Shown here one piece after another: positions 19,636 to 28,986 of a stretch of DNA of 64,000 bases. Positions within the stretch are counted from its first letter, which is position 1. Every line of letters begins with the position of its first letter. The notes under the pieces are model-generated. The model had not been told where the DNA came from. It searched no databases and saw only the letters and a program-made list of their open reading frames with translations. Location: the NCBI RefSeq assembly GCF_000770795.1, contig NZ_JRKJ01000023.1:1-64000 (forward strand), in the 5' to 3' direction. This DNA is from Lysobacter dokdonensis DS-58 (GTDB lineage Bacteria > Pseudomonadota > Gammaproteobacteria > Xanthomonadales > Xanthomonadaceae). A program made the translations under genes and the position numbers.

Positions 19636-20559
19636 TCAGTCGCGCATCAACGTCGACTTGCCGAACAGGCTTTCGACGAGATCCACCGCCAGCTGCGCCG
19701 TGGCATTGCGCGAATCCAGCAGCGGGTTGAGCTCGACGATGTCGAGCGACCCCATGCGTCCGGTGTCGGCGATCATCTCCATCACCAGCTGCGCTTCGCG
19801 GTAGTTCGGGCCGCCGGGCACGGTCGTGCCGACGCCGGGCGCGATGCTCGGGTCGAGGAAGTCGACGTCGAAGCTCACGTGCACGTGCGTGTCGGCGTCG
19901 ACGCCTTCGAGCGCCGCTTCCATCGCGCGCTTCATCCCGACTTCGTCGATGTAGCGCATGTCGTACACATCCAGCCCGTGTTCCTTGACCAGGCGCTTCT
20001 CGCCTTCGTCGACCGAGCGGATGCCGATCTGCCGGATCTCCCCGGCCTGCAGGGCGGGCGACACGCCACCGATGTGCGTGAGCTCGCGCGGGCCCATGCC
20101 GCACAGGCACGCCACCGGCATGCCGTGGATGTTGCCCGACGGGGTGACGTTGGAGGTGTTGAAGTCCGCATGCGCGTCGAGCCAGATCACGCGCAGCTTC
20201 TTGCCCTTGCGACGGCAATGGTTGGCGACCGCGGTGATCGACCCGATGCCCAGGCAGTGATCGCCGCCCAGCAGGATCGGCATGCGCCCGACCGCGAGTT
20301 CGGAGGCCACCGCTTCCATCACGACGCGGTTCCAGTCCGTCACTTCCTTGAGATGCCGATAGCCGTCGTTCGGCGGCTGCCACGGATTGCGGGGACCATC
20401 GAGGTTGCCGCGATCGACCAGGTCGATGCCACGCGCGACGAGCGCTTCGGGCAAGCCTGCGATGCGCAGTGCGTCGGGGCCGAGGCCCGCGCCGCGATGA
20501 CCGGCGCCGACATCCGTCGGCGCACCCAGGAGACTGACGGGGGGATAGGTGCGAGCCAT
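19636..20559 (-). CDS. rocF: Arginase
   Basis: 307 residues. Hydrolyses L-arginine to ornithine and urea with a dimanganese centre. The metal-binding motifs are GGDHCLGIGS (~98), DAHADFNT (~125), and SFDVDFLDPSIAPGVGT (~230). The start is the ATG at 20559 (MARTYPP); a TTG six codons upstream is possible. It stands alone between the entericidin-like gene and tRNA-Thr. Confidence 0.96.
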   Translation of the reverse strand: MARTYPPVSLLGAPTDVGAGHRGAGLGPDALRIAGLPEALVARGIDLVDRGNLDGPRNPWQPPNDGYRHLKEVTDWNRVVMEAVASELAVGRMPILLGGDHCLGIGSITAVANHCRRKGKKLRVIWLDAHADFNTSNVTPSGNIHGMPVACLCGMGPRELTHIGGVSPALQAGEIRQIGIRSVDEGEKRLVKEHGLDVYDMRYIDEVGMKRAMEAALEGVDADTHVHVSFDVDFLDPSIAPGVGTTVPGGPNYREAQLVMEMIADTGRMGSLDIVELNPLLDSRNATAQLAVDLVESLFGKSTLMRD

Positions 20560-20599
20560 GCCGGGATGGTATCGCAAGCGGCGCGGAACGCCGCGAGGG

Positions 20600-20675
20600 T
20601 GGTGCCGGCAGTCAGAATCGAACTGACGACCTACCGCTTACAAGGCGGTTGCTCTACCAACTGAGCTATGCCGGC
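20600..20675 (-). tRNA. tRNA-Thr (TGT anticodon)
   Basis: A complete cloverleaf of 76 bases including an encoded CCA. Acceptor GCCGGCA pairs with TGCCGGC, the D arm is AGCTCAGTTGGTAGAGCA, the anticodon arm CCGCC/GGCGG type encloses loop CTTGTAA with anticodon TGT (20640-20642), and the T arm contains GTTCGAT. Reads ACA/ACG codons. Confidence 0.97.
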
Positions 20676-20718
20676 GAAAGCGCGGGCATCCTAACCCATT
20701 CGAGCGAACGCACGCGCC

Positions 20719-21393
20719 TCAGCGCAGGTTCGCGCAGTCGAGCGGTTCCGTGCGCGGCGCGGCGCTGTCCCGCGCGGCGAGGGCAGCGTCGAACGCATTG
20801 GTCGCGGCCACGTCGATCCAGCCTTGCGTGCGTACGTCGCCCACCGGTTCCACCTTCGCCTGGTCGAATCCCGCGGCCTGCACCTGCGCCAGGCGGCGGC
20901 GCGCCGACTCCTCGCTGCCGAAGCGCCCGAGTGCGATGCCGTTACGGTCAACGCCGGTCGGCATGACGATCAGATCGTCCAGGCCCGCGGCCGTCATACG
21001 GTCGGCCAATGCCTGGGCGGCCTCCTGCGTGGCCAGCGGAGGCGCGATCACGCGCCATCCGCGCGGCGCGCCGACAACGACGTTGCGCACGTTCGCGCGC
21101 AGCACCTGCGGTTGCAGGCGTTCGTGCGCGCGACGCAGCAGCGCGGGGTTGTCGAACGGGCCGAAGGAGACGCAGCGCGCGTCGGCGGGGATTGCGGCCG
21201 TCGCGAGCGACGTCGACGGCGCGGGCGTTTGCGGGCGCGCGCGTTGCGGCGCCTCGGCCAGCAATTGCAGACGCGGGACGCCCGCGGGCGCTTCGATCGG
21301 GGCGCCCTGATTCCGCGGCGAACGCGAAGCCCACCACGCCGCGACGCCGACGTTGATCACGACCAGGAAAACGATGAGCGCGCGCTGCATCAT
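20719..21393 (-). CDS. SPOR-domain membrane protein
   Basis: 224 residues: one N-terminal membrane helix (MMQRALIVFLVVINVGVAAWW), a Pro/Ala linker, then two repeats resembling SPOR peptidoglycan-binding units (RCVSFGPFDNPALLRRAHER and GIALGRFGSEESARRRLAQV). Likely anchored in the inner membrane and contacting denuded septal glycan. The start overlaps the coaX stop as ATGA, so it is coupled to the birA-coaX operon. Confidence 0.85.
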   Translation of the reverse strand: MMQRALIVFLVVINVGVAAWWASRSPRNQGAPIEAPAGVPRLQLLAEAPQRARPQTPAPSTSLATAAIPADARCVSFGPFDNPALLRRAHERLQPQVLRANVRNVVVGAPRGWRVIAPPLATQEAAQALADRMTAAGLDDLIVMPTGVDRNGIALGRFGSEESARRRLAQVQAAGFDQAKVEPVGDVRTQGWIDVAATNAFDAALAARDSAAPRTEPLDCANLR

Positions 21394-22103
21394 GCGGCGG
21401 CCTCCATATGCGCCCAGCGCGCGAGGCCTTCGAGAACGAGCGTGGAGCGCACGCGTGCGTCCGGAAGGTGCGCATGCAACGCGTCCGCGCCCCCACCGTG
21501 CAGGAGGAGCGTCGGCGCGCTGCCGAGCAATCGCGTGGCTTCGGTCGCGCTGCGTTCGATCAGCGCGACCGCCGCGCCGTCGCAACCGGACACCAGTGCG
21601 TCTTCGGTGTCGTTCGCGAATTCGGCGTACGTGCCGCCGATGGGCGCGAGTTGGGTCGCGCGTGCATGGAGCATTTCGCGCATGAGCGTGGGCGATGGTG
21701 CGATGCGGCCACCACGGTGCAGGCCGCCGGCATCGACGAGATCGATCGTGAGCCCGGTGCCGACGCCGACGACCAGCGCCGGCCACGCATCCCGTGCACC
21801 GATCATCGCGAGGAACCGGTCGACGCCGAGCTTGCGCGGATTGGCATAGGCGATGCGCAAGCCGTCGAATGTCGCCGTCGTGCGCGCGATGGCGATGCGG
21901 CGGAAGCGCCCCGTCAATGCATCGAGCAAGCGCACGCGCGCGTCTTCGCCGGCGACACTGGCGAGGTACGCCACGCCGCCCGATGGCAACGAATCGATCT
22001 CGGACGGCGCGAACGCGCGCACGTCGCCTACGCCGCCGTCCGCACCGAGGGGTGCGCACTTCAGTCGCGTGTTGCCGAAATCGAACAGCCAGTCCTGCGT
22101 CAT
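21390..22103 (-). CDS. coaX: Type III pantothenate kinase
   Basis: 237 residues. First step of coenzyme A synthesis, pantothenate to 4'-phosphopantothenate, by the ASKHA-fold CoaX enzyme. Motifs: DFGNTRLK (phosphate-1 loop) at residue 8, GVDRFLAM (~97), and VGVGTGLTIDLVD (phosphate-2/adenosine region). Overlaps birA upstream and the SPOR gene downstream by four bases each (ATGA), the common birA-coaX arrangement. Confidence 0.95.
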   Translation of the reverse strand: MTQDWLFDFGNTRLKCAPLGADGGVGDVRAFAPSEIDSLPSGGVAYLASVAGEDARVRLLDALTGRFRRIAIARTTATFDGLRIAYANPRKLGVDRFLAMIGARDAWPALVVGVGTGLTIDLVDAGGLHRGGRIAPSPTLMREMLHARATQLAPIGGTYAEFANDTEDALVSGCDGAAVALIERSATEATRLLGSAPTLLLHGGGADALHAHLPDARVRSTLVLEGLARWAHMEAAA

Positions 22104-23083
22104 GCCCCGCGTATCCGAACGCTGACTTCGCCGGAGTGGACCACACGCACCTCACCGTCGTCGAGGCGCACGCGCAACGCGCCGTCGGGCGCGAGCCCTT
22201 CCGCGACGGCGTTCCGGTTTCCGTCGTGCTGGTGCAACACGACCGCGCGGCCCGCCAGTGCATCGACGGCGGCGTGGCGTGCGAGGAAGGGGTCGAGGCC
22301 CTCGCGATCGAACGCGCTCAACGCCGGCAACAGGTGCGACAGGACGGAGGCGGCGATGGCGTTGCGCGTGCGCGCATCCCCGAGCGTGGCCAGGTCGCAC
22401 CACGGCTGATCGATCTCGCGCGCGAAGGCCGCCGGCATCCGCACGTTGAGCCCGAGCCCGATGACCGCGCGCACCGGTCCGCCATGCTCGCCACCGCCTT
22501 CGACGAGCAATCCCCCGAGCTTGCGCAGGGCCGCGTCGTCTTCCACGACGAGGTCGTTCGGCCATTTCAGTTTGACGTTCGGATGGCCCGACGCATGCAG
22601 CGCTTCGGCTGCAGCGATGCCCGCGACGATCGGCAGCCCCCCGAGCCGCGCGAGCCCGCCACCGAAATGGCGAGCGACGGACAGATACAGGTGCGCGGCC
22701 AGGGGCGACGCCCACGCCCTTCCGCGCCGGCCGCGTCCGCCGGTCTGGCGCTCGGCCAGCAGAACGTCCGCTTTGCGCACATTCGTGCTGCGGCGCAACA
22801 GTTCGGAGTTGGTCGAATCGATCGACCACACGACTTCCAGGCCGGCCAAGGCGTCCCGCGCCGCCGGCGACAGGCCGTCCTGAATGGCCTGCGCGTCGAG
22901 CAGGTCGATGGGGTGCTCGAGGGCGTAACCACTGCCTGCGCGCGCCGCGATTCCCACGCCCGCCGCGCGCAAGGCCTCGATCCGCTTCCAGATCGCGGCC
23001 CGCGTCGTGCCGGCCTCCGCGGCGAGGCGATCGCCGCTGGCGGGGCCTTGCGCCAACCGGGCGAGGAGGTCGCGGTCGTCCAT
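22100..23083 (-). CDS. birA: Bifunctional biotin-protein ligase / biotin operon repressor
   Basis: 327 residues. An N-terminal winged helix (~1-60, TTRAAIWKRIEALRAAG) precedes the ligase core with DSTNSELLRR, the biotinyl-adenylate loop GRGRRGRAW, and KWPNDLVV, and ends with the small SH3-like domain. It attaches biotin to acetyl-CoA carboxylase carrier and may repress bio genes. ATG 23083 gives the standard start. First gene of birA-coaX-SPOR, divergent from the small secreted gene at 23243. Confidence 0.95.
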   Translation of the reverse strand: MDDRDLLARLAQGPASGDRLAAEAGTTRAAIWKRIEALRAAGVGIAARAGSGYALEHPIDLLDAQAIQDGLSPAARDALAGLEVVWSIDSTNSELLRRSTNVRKADVLLAERQTGGRGRRGRAWASPLAAHLYLSVARHFGGGLARLGGLPIVAGIAAAEALHASGHPNVKLKWPNDLVVEDDAALRKLGGLLVEGGGEHGGPVRAVIGLGLNVRMPAAFAREIDQPWCDLATLGDARTRNAIAASVLSHLLPALSAFDREGLDPFLARHAAVDALAGRAVVLHQHDGNRNAVAEGLAPDGALRVRLDDGEVRVVHSGEVSVRIRGA

Positions 23084-23242
23084 GCGGGTCCGGGTGGTGC
23101 GGGGTCGCGGGGATTCTACGACTGCGATGACCGACGAGCGGTCGGCGGGGCTTGCAACTTTCTGCGTCGACGCCGCATCCACGCTATAGTCCGGGGCCTC
23201 CACCCCCTGGCCTGTGCACCCCACCCGCACCAGGATCCCGCC

Positions 23243-23563
23243 ATGACGTCCCGTGCCCTCCTTTGCATTGCGTTGCTGCTCGGCAGCACGGGCGTGTTCG
23301 CCCGCGACGTGCACCTGGCCGGCCCGGGCGGCGGTGGCGGCGGCAAGGGCGGCAACCTGCAGCAGTGCGACGACGTCGACAACGCCGTGGCCGCGGCCAC
23401 CGCGAAGGCGCCGGCCAAGCCGCGCACGACGGTCGCCAGCACGCAACCGGCGCGTCCGATCAAGGTGAAGTCGGTGCCGGCCGCGCGCGGCGATACCGAC
23501 GCCGATGCCCCGCGCATGCCGACGCCGCGCTGGCACAGCTTCCTGCCGGGCATGTTCCGGTAA
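23243..23563 (+). CDS. Small secreted Gly-rich protein, unknown
   Basis: 106 residues: a signal peptide (MTSRALLCIALLLGSTGVFA), then DVHLAGPGGGGGGKGGNLQQ, an Ala/Pro/Lys-rich middle and an ending PRWHSFLPGMFR. A good -10-like TATAGT (about 23187) sits upstream. No family recognised. The stop lies in the same frame just seven codons before the TTG start of mtfA. Confidence 0.6.
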   Translation: MTSRALLCIALLLGSTGVFARDVHLAGPGGGGGGKGGNLQQCDDVDNAVAAATAKAPAKPRTTVASTQPARPIKVKSVPAARGDTDADAPRMPTPRWHSFLPGMFR

Positions 23564-23584
23564 GCAGCCGGTCCCCCGCGTCGC

Positions 23585-24331
23585 TTGCGTTCGTTCCTTC
23601 GGCGCTTCCTGCGCCCCGACCCCATCGATGAAGCGCACTGGCGCGACGCGGTCGCGTCCGTTCCCTTCGTGCATGCGCTCGATGCGCAACGACAGTCCAG
23701 GCTGCACGCGCTCACCTCGCGCTTCGTGCACGACAAGGCGATCACGCCGGTCGGCGATCTGACGCTCGACGACACCCAACGCATCCAGCTCGCCGCGCTG
23801 TGCTGCCTGCCCTTGCTCGAGTTCGGCGCCGAAGGCCTGCACGGCTGGTCGCAATTGCTCGTCTATCCCGATGCGTTCCGCGTCAACCGTACGCACGTCG
23901 ATGCCGCGGGCGTGCTGCACGAATGGGACGACGAATTGATCGGCGAGGCGTGGGAAACCGGACCGGTGATCCTGTCGTGGGCCGACGTGCAGGCGGATTT
24001 CGAATCGCCGCGCGAAGGCTTCTGCGTCGCCGTGCACGAGATCGCGCACAAGCTCGATGCACTCGACGGTGTGCTCGACGGCACGCCCCCGTTGCCGCGC
24101 GCATGGCAGCGCGAATGGGCGCGCGATTTCCAGAAGGCGTACGACGCGTTCGCCGACAAGGTCGACCGCAATCGCAAGACGCAGATCGACCCCTACGCCG
24201 CCGAAGCCCCGGAGGAATTCTTCGCGGTGTGCACCGAATACCACTTCAGCGCGCCGGGCTTGCTGCGCGCGGAAATGCCCGCGATCGCCGCGCACATGGA
24301 AAAACTCTACGGGCCCTCGCCCTTCGCCTGA
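23585..24331 (+). CDS. mtfA: MtfA-family zinc-dependent peptidase
   Basis: 248 residues. MtfA binds the glucose repressor Mlc in E. coli and is an aminopeptidase. The zinc site is HEIAHKLD (HExxH) near residue 150 with the downstream Glu in APEEFFAVCTEYHF. The only available start is TTG at 23585: the frame is closed seven codons upstream by the stop of the preceding gene and no internal ATG comes early enough. Convergent with phoQ, two bases apart. Confidence 0.9.
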   Translation: MRSFLRRFLRPDPIDEAHWRDAVASVPFVHALDAQRQSRLHALTSRFVHDKAITPVGDLTLDDTQRIQLAALCCLPLLEFGAEGLHGWSQLLVYPDAFRVNRTHVDAAGVLHEWDDELIGEAWETGPVILSWADVQADFESPREGFCVAVHEIAHKLDALDGVLDGTPPLPRAWQREWARDFQKAYDAFADKVDRNRKTQIDPYAAEAPEEFFAVCTEYHFSAPGLLRAEMPAIAAHMEKLYGPSPFA

Positions 24332-24332
24332 G

Positions 24333-25748
24333 TCACAGGCCGGGCGGCAGTTTCACTTCGAAGCGCGCGCCGCCCAGTTCTTCCGAGCGCCGCACGTCCA
24401 GTTCGCCGCGATACCCGCGCACGATGTCCTGCACGATCGCCAGGCCGATGCCGTGGCCCTGCACGCGTTCGTCGCCGCGCACGCCGCGCTGCAACAGTTG
24501 CGCGACGCGCTCGGGCGCGATGCCCGGGCCGTCGTCGTCCACGGCGAGCAGCAAACCGTCGCGGCGGCCCGGCGAGGTCTCGCCGACGCGCACCGTCAAC
24601 AACACGCGCGCGCGCGCCCACTTGAACGCGTTCTCCAGCAGGTTGCCGAGCAGTTCCTGCAGGTCGCCCGGTTCGCCGTGGAAACGCGCGTTGGGATCGA
24701 ACTCGAATTCGCACAACACCTTGCGCGAGGCGTATACCTTCTCCAACCCGCGCACGATCTGCTCGGCATGCGGCTCGATGTCGATGGGCGCGGCGAACAA
24801 CGCATGGCCGCTCGATGCGGCGCGCGCGAGCTGGTAGGACACCATCTCGTTCATGCGCCGCAACTGCGTGGCGACTTCCTCGCGCAGCTCGGCTTCCGGC
24901 GTCGGGTTGTCCAGGCGCGCGCGCAGCACGGCGAGCGGCGTCTTCAGACTGTGCGCGAGGTCGGCCAACGTGTTGCGCTGGCGGTCGAGGTTCTCGCGCT
25001 CGCTCGTGATGAAGGCATTGATGCTTTCGGTGAGCGGTTCGAGTTCGCGCGGATGCTGCGCGCTCATGCGCGCGAGCTGGCCCCGATGCACACGCTTGAG
25101 TTCGCCGACGACCTGCCGCAACGGACGCAGCGACCACCGCAAGACGAGCATCTGCAACAGCAGCAACACCAGGCCCGCGCCGCCGAGGTATCCCCACAGC
25201 GCGCGGCGGAACACGCGGATCTGCGAGGCCAGCGCGCTGGTGTCCTCGGAGATGTACACCGTGTACGGGAACTCGCCCTGCGGGCCGCCTTCGGCCCACA
25301 CCAAGCCCTTGCCGAGGCGATAGACCTCGCCGGGCGTGCCGTCGCTGCGCGTGATCGGCAGCGGGCCTTCGAACTTGTCGATCGCGGGCGCGAGCATGCC
25401 GCCGAGCGGAAGCTCCGGGCCCTGCGCCGACGGTGAATCCCAGTGCCCGTTCGGCAGCACGACTTCCGCATACAACCCGCTACCGGGGCGTTCGAAGCGC
25501 GGTTCGGGCGGGGTGTCGGGCACGTAAAGCGTGCCATCGCGCAGGAACTCGATGCCGCTCGCGTATTCGAGCGCGTAGCTCTCCAGGCGCGTGCGGAGAT
25601 TGCTCTGCGCGGTCTCGAGGAACGCGCGGTCGAGCGCGTAACCCGCGAGTGCGAGAAACGCGACGAGCCCCAGGCTCGCGGCGAGCAGCTGCCGCGACTG
25701 CAACGAGCGCGCGCGCCACCGAGTCTTGTCGAAGAGCGCGTCGCCCAC
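24333..25748 (-). CDS. phoQ: PhoQ-like sensor histidine kinase
   Basis: 471 residues, GTG start. Membrane helices at ~18-38 and ~185-205 enclose a ~150-residue periplasmic sensor. Then HAMP, the H-box with His in LAHSLKTPLA, an N-box ENAFKWA, and ATP-lid boxes DDGPGIA and GHGIGLA. Twelve bases separate it from phoP upstream, so they form one operon. In Xanthomonadaceae PhoPQ responds to low Mg2+, pH or antimicrobial peptides; the signal here is inferred from that family. Confidence 0.9.
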   Translation of the reverse strand: MGDALFDKTRWRARSLQSRQLLAASLGLVAFLALAGYALDRAFLETAQSNLRTRLESYALEYASGIEFLRDGTLYVPDTPPEPRFERPGSGLYAEVVLPNGHWDSPSAQGPELPLGGMLAPAIDKFEGPLPITRSDGTPGEVYRLGKGLVWAEGGPQGEFPYTVYISEDTSALASQIRVFRRALWGYLGGAGLVLLLLQMLVLRWSLRPLRQVVGELKRVHRGQLARMSAQHPRELEPLTESINAFITSERENLDRQRNTLADLAHSLKTPLAVLRARLDNPTPEAELREEVATQLRRMNEMVSYQLARAASSGHALFAAPIDIEPHAEQIVRGLEKVYASRKVLCEFEFDPNARFHGEPGDLQELLGNLLENAFKWARARVLLTVRVGETSPGRRDGLLLAVDDDGPGIAPERVAQLLQRGVRGDERVQGHGIGLAIVQDIVRGYRGELDVRRSEELGGARFEVKLPPGL

Positions 25749-25759
25749 AGGCTAGGAGG

Positions 25760-26443
25760 TCAATCCCCGCTGCGCGGGATGGCGAAGCGGTAGCCACGCC
25801 CGCGCACGGTCTCGATCGGCTTGAGTTCGCCTTCGGGATCGAGCTTCTTGCGCAGGCGGCCGATGAAGACTTCGAGCACGTTGGAGTCGCGGTCGAAGTC
25901 CTGCTGGTAAATGTGTTCGGTGAGGTCGGCCTTCGAGACCAGCTCGCCGGCATGCATCATCAGGTACTCGAGCACCTTGTATTCGTAGGAGGTCAGGTCG
26001 ACGTTGGTGCCGTTGACCGTCACCGTCTGCGCGGCGAGGTCGAGCACGACCGGCCCGCATTCCAGCGTCGGCTTGCTCCATCCCGCGGCGCGGCGCACGA
26101 GCGCATTGATGCGCGCGAGCAGTTCCTCGACGTGGAAAGGCTTGACCAGGTAATCGTCGGCGCCCTGCTTGAGGCCCTCGACCTTGTCCTGCCACGACGA
26201 GCGCGCGGTGAGGATCAGCACCGGGAATTTCTTGCCTTCGTCGCGCAGGGCCTTGATCAGTTCCATGCCCGACATCTTGGGCAGGCCGAGGTCGATGATG
26301 CCGAGGTCGAACGGGACCTCGCGGCCCATGTAGAGGCCTTCCTCGCCATCCTGGGCGGAATCGACGGCGAATCCTTCGCGCTTGAGGCGGGCCGAGAGTG
26401 TTTCGCGAAGCGGGGCTTCGTCTTCGACGAGCAGGATGCGCAT
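25760..26443 (-). CDS. phoP: PhoP-like OmpR-family response regulator
   Basis: 227 residues. Receiver domain with the acidic pocket VEDE, phospho-acceptor Asp in DLGLP (~51), and LTARSSWQDKVE with KPFHVEE, phrases close to enterobacterial PhoP. The C-terminal winged helix ends VRGRGYRFAIP. It sits between a PepSY protein and the cognate kinase in a three-gene minus-strand operon. Confidence 0.94.
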   Translation of the reverse strand: MRILLVEDEAPLRETLSARLKREGFAVDSAQDGEEGLYMGREVPFDLGIIDLGLPKMSGMELIKALRDEGKKFPVLILTARSSWQDKVEGLKQGADDYLVKPFHVEELLARINALVRRAAGWSKPTLECGPVVLDLAAQTVTVNGTNVDLTSYEYKVLEYLMMHAGELVSKADLTEHIYQQDFDRDSNVLEVFIGRLRKKLDPEGELKPIETVRGRGYRFAIPRSGD

Positions 26444-26482
26444 GGTGACTCCGTGTCTGCGAAGGCCTGAGCGGCCGTTGGC

Positions 26483-26911
26483 TCAGAGGGTGGGGTCGCC
26501 GTCGTCGTCGGAGCGTGTACGGGGCTTGTCCTTCCGCCCTTTCCCGCTGTCCCCGCCGCTCTTGGAGGGCCGTTGCGAGCGGGGTTCGTCCCACGCACGG
26601 TTACGGGCATCCTTCGCGGCCGGATCGTCCCAGAAGACCCGCACGCGACCCTTGTCGTCGATGATCTTGACACGATTCACGTCGCGTCCGTCGGACTGCA
26701 CCTGCTCGGCGCTGAGCACCTGGCCGTTGCGTTCGGCGCGGCGCACGGACTCCGACAGGCCCTGCTGCCGGTCGCGCGCGTGCGGCTGCGGCTGTTGCTG
26801 CTGGTGCGGCGGCGGTTGCTGCGGCGGCTGCGGCTGGGCCCACGCGACGGCGCTGACGCCCGCAAGGGCGACGGCAAGCGACGATCGGCGACGGGACAAC
26901 GACAGCGGCAT
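26483..26911 (-). CDS. Periplasmic PepSY-like protein upstream of phoPQ
   Basis: 142 residues: signal peptide, a Pro/Gln/His-rich stretch (QPQPPQQPPPHQ), a PepSY-like core (LSESVRRAERNGQVLSAEQV then VNRVKIIDDKGRVRVFWDD) and a highly charged tail with a DDDGD cluster. It lies 39 bases before phoP. PepSY domains often modulate proteases or sensors, so it could tune PhoQ in the periplasm, but that is inference from position. Confidence 0.78.
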   Translation of the reverse strand: MPLSLSRRRSSLAVALAGVSAVAWAQPQPPQQPPPHQQQQPQPHARDRQQGLSESVRRAERNGQVLSAEQVQSDGRDVNRVKIIDDKGRVRVFWDDPAAKDARNRAWDEPRSQRPSKSGGDSGKGRKDKPRTRSDDDGDPTL

Positions 26912-27039
26912 GGGGCGCTCGGCTCGGTGCAGCGGGGATGCGTCATTTTTCGAACGCGGCAGTGAATCACGTCTGAACTTTTTCTTCACGCTGGCGGACC
27001 GTTCATGGCCGCTCTGCCCGGGAAGTACGTTGCGGGGCC

Positions 27040-27951
27040 TCAGAACAGCTCCCCGACGCAGCACCGCAACGACCCGCCGGCGGCCTCGATCGCGGCCATG
27101 GGCACCGTGCGGAGGGTGAAACCCGCCGCCGCCAGGGCCTGCCGCGTGGCGGCCGTCAACGCCGCGCCTGCCCCCTCGCTCATCCATACGACATCGTTCG
27201 ACAGCGTGATGGCGTTGCCGGCGAATGCCGCATGTTCGGCGTCCGACAGCGCGATGGCGTGCGGTCCGTAGACCGCCCGGAGCGCATCGACGACGGCGGC
27301 GTCGGCGAACCCGCGCGGACACACCAGCGCCGCGCGGCCCGCCAGCACGGCGAGCACGACGTTCGTGTGGTATTCGCCCGGCGCCAGGTCGAACAACAAC
27401 GTGGCGCGCAAGCCGAGGGCTTCGTGCATCAGCTGCGCACCGGTCTCGTCGCAGCGTTCCGACAATCCGCACCAACCCACGCCGCGCGCGCGGTCGATCA
27501 CCAGCGCGCCGGTGAGTTCGCAGGGATGCACCTGGTCGGAGAGGTCGATTTCCGCGTAATCCAATACACCGCCGAAGAAGGCGCGGATGTCGGCGCGCGC
27601 GGCTTCGCGCTGGCGCACGGGATGGCGCATGCGGCCGACGAGATAGCGTCCGGCGCCGGTGGCGAAGACGTTGTTCGGGAACAGGCCGTCGGGCGCGTCG
27701 GGATCGCCCGGGAAGCAGATCGTGGGCACCACTTGCGCGAGTGCGCGATGCAACGCGCGATGTTCTTCGGACGCGCGCATCGCGTCGAAGCGCGCGGCAT
27801 CGGCCATGTAGCGGTTGTCGCGCGCGGATTCGTCGGCCAGGCGGAAGCCGTCGGGCGCGACGAGGAAGGCGCCCCGCGCGGTGGGCGGGCCGAAGTCGTG
27901 CGCGAACCCGCGCACGCGCGCGACGAACGCCCCGAGATCGCGCGTGATCAT
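27040..27951 (-). CDS. Arginine deiminase/amidinotransferase-superfamily hydrolase (CtlX-like)
   Basis: 303 residues. The fold is the pentein family that cleaves guanidino or ureido groups. FPNNVFATG (~77), HPCELTGAL with downstream EYHTNVVLAV (catalytic His region) and a C-terminal Cys in GSLRCCVGELF, the usual nucleophile position, are visible. It best resembles the citrulline-hydrolysing CtlX group; a dimethylargininase is the alternative. The ATG overlaps the dusA stop (ATGA), so it is coupled to dusA. Confidence 0.78.
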   Translation of the reverse strand: MITRDLGAFVARVRGFAHDFGPPTARGAFLVAPDGFRLADESARDNRYMADAARFDAMRASEEHRALHRALAQVVPTICFPGDPDAPDGLFPNNVFATGAGRYLVGRMRHPVRQREAARADIRAFFGGVLDYAEIDLSDQVHPCELTGALVIDRARGVGWCGLSERCDETGAQLMHEALGLRATLLFDLAPGEYHTNVVLAVLAGRAALVCPRGFADAAVVDALRAVYGPHAIALSDAEHAAFAGNAITLSNDVVWMSEGAGAALTAATRQALAAAGFTLRTVPMAAIEAAGGSLRCCVGELF

Positions 27952-28910
27952 GCCGCCACCGCCGGCGATTGCGTGAGCGCCAGCGCCTGTTCGATCAGGG
28001 ACCAATCGGCACCGGGCTTGTGCGCGCCCTCGCTCAGCACCTGGCGGAACGCGCGGCCGCCGCGTTCGCCCGCGAACAAGCCGAGCAGATGCCGCGTGAT
28101 GTGCTTGAGGAACACACCGCGCGCAAGTTGATCTTCGATGTACGGACGCAGCGCGCGCAGCAATTCCCCGCGCGTGCGCAACGCGCCGCCGAACCACGCG
28201 ACGTCGAGGCGGTGCAGCAAGTACGGGTCGTGGTACGCCGCGCGGCCGAGCATCGCGCCATCGACGTGGTCCAGGTGCTTCGTCGCTTCGTCATCCGTTG
28301 CGATGCCGCCGTTGACGATCACCTGCAACCCGGGACGGTCGCGCTTGAGCGCATACGCCCAGTCGTAGCGCAGCGGCGGCACTTCGCGGTTCTCCTTCGG
28401 CGACAGGCCTTGCAGCCAGGCGTTGCGCGCGTGCACGACGAACATGCGGCACCCGGCGTCGGCCACGGTGTCGATGAAGGCGAGGAAGCGACCGAAGTCG
28501 TGGTCGTCGTCGACGCCGAGTCGGCATTTCACCGTCACCGGCACGTCGCACGCGGCGATCATCGCGGCGACGCTGTCTGCGACCAACGCCGGTTCGCGCA
28601 TCAGGCACGCACCAAACCGCCCGGCCTGCACGCGATCGGACGGGCATCCGCAATTGAGGTTGATCTCATCGAAGCCGTGTTCGGCGCCGATGCGCGCGGC
28701 CTGCGCGAGCAGTTCCGGTTCGCTGCCGCCCAACTGCAACGCGACGGGATGTTCGACCGGATCCAACGCGAGCAGGCGCGTGCGGTCGCCATGGATCACC
28801 GCGTTGGCATGCACCATTTCGGTGTACAGCCGCGCGTGCGGCGCGAGCGTGCGATGGAACACGCGGCAATGCGTGTCCGTCCAATCCATCATCGGGGCGA
28901 CGGATAACAT
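27948..28910 (-). CDS. dusA: tRNA-dihydrouridine(20/20a) synthase DusA, 5' end rebuilt by island insertion
   Basis: 320 residues from ATG 28910 (LSVAPMMDWTDTHCR). FMN enzyme reducing U20/U20a of tRNA; the catalytic Cys is in LNCGCPSDRV, and FMN contacts in VKCRLGVDDDHD. An in-frame ATG at 28946 would add MNKQYNQRHSEI, which is AT-rich and unlike the rest of the gene, and is best explained as sequence supplied by the integrated element. This is the attachment gene of the island that begins here. Confidence 0.93.
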   Translation of the reverse strand: MLSVAPMMDWTDTHCRVFHRTLAPHARLYTEMVHANAVIHGDRTRLLALDPVEHPVALQLGGSEPELLAQAARIGAEHGFDEINLNCGCPSDRVQAGRFGACLMREPALVADSVAAMIAACDVPVTVKCRLGVDDDHDFGRFLAFIDTVADAGCRMFVVHARNAWLQGLSPKENREVPPLRYDWAYALKRDRPGLQVIVNGGIATDDEATKHLDHVDGAMLGRAAYHDPYLLHRLDVAWFGGALRTRGELLRALRPYIEDQLARGVFLKHITRHLLGLFAGERGGRAFRQVLSEGAHKPGADWSLIEQALALTQSPAVAA

Positions 28911-28986
28911 GATTTCGCTATGTCGCTGATTATACTGCTTATTCATTTTCCGCAAAGGCGTTTAAACGGGGCGTGTGCGAGACTCA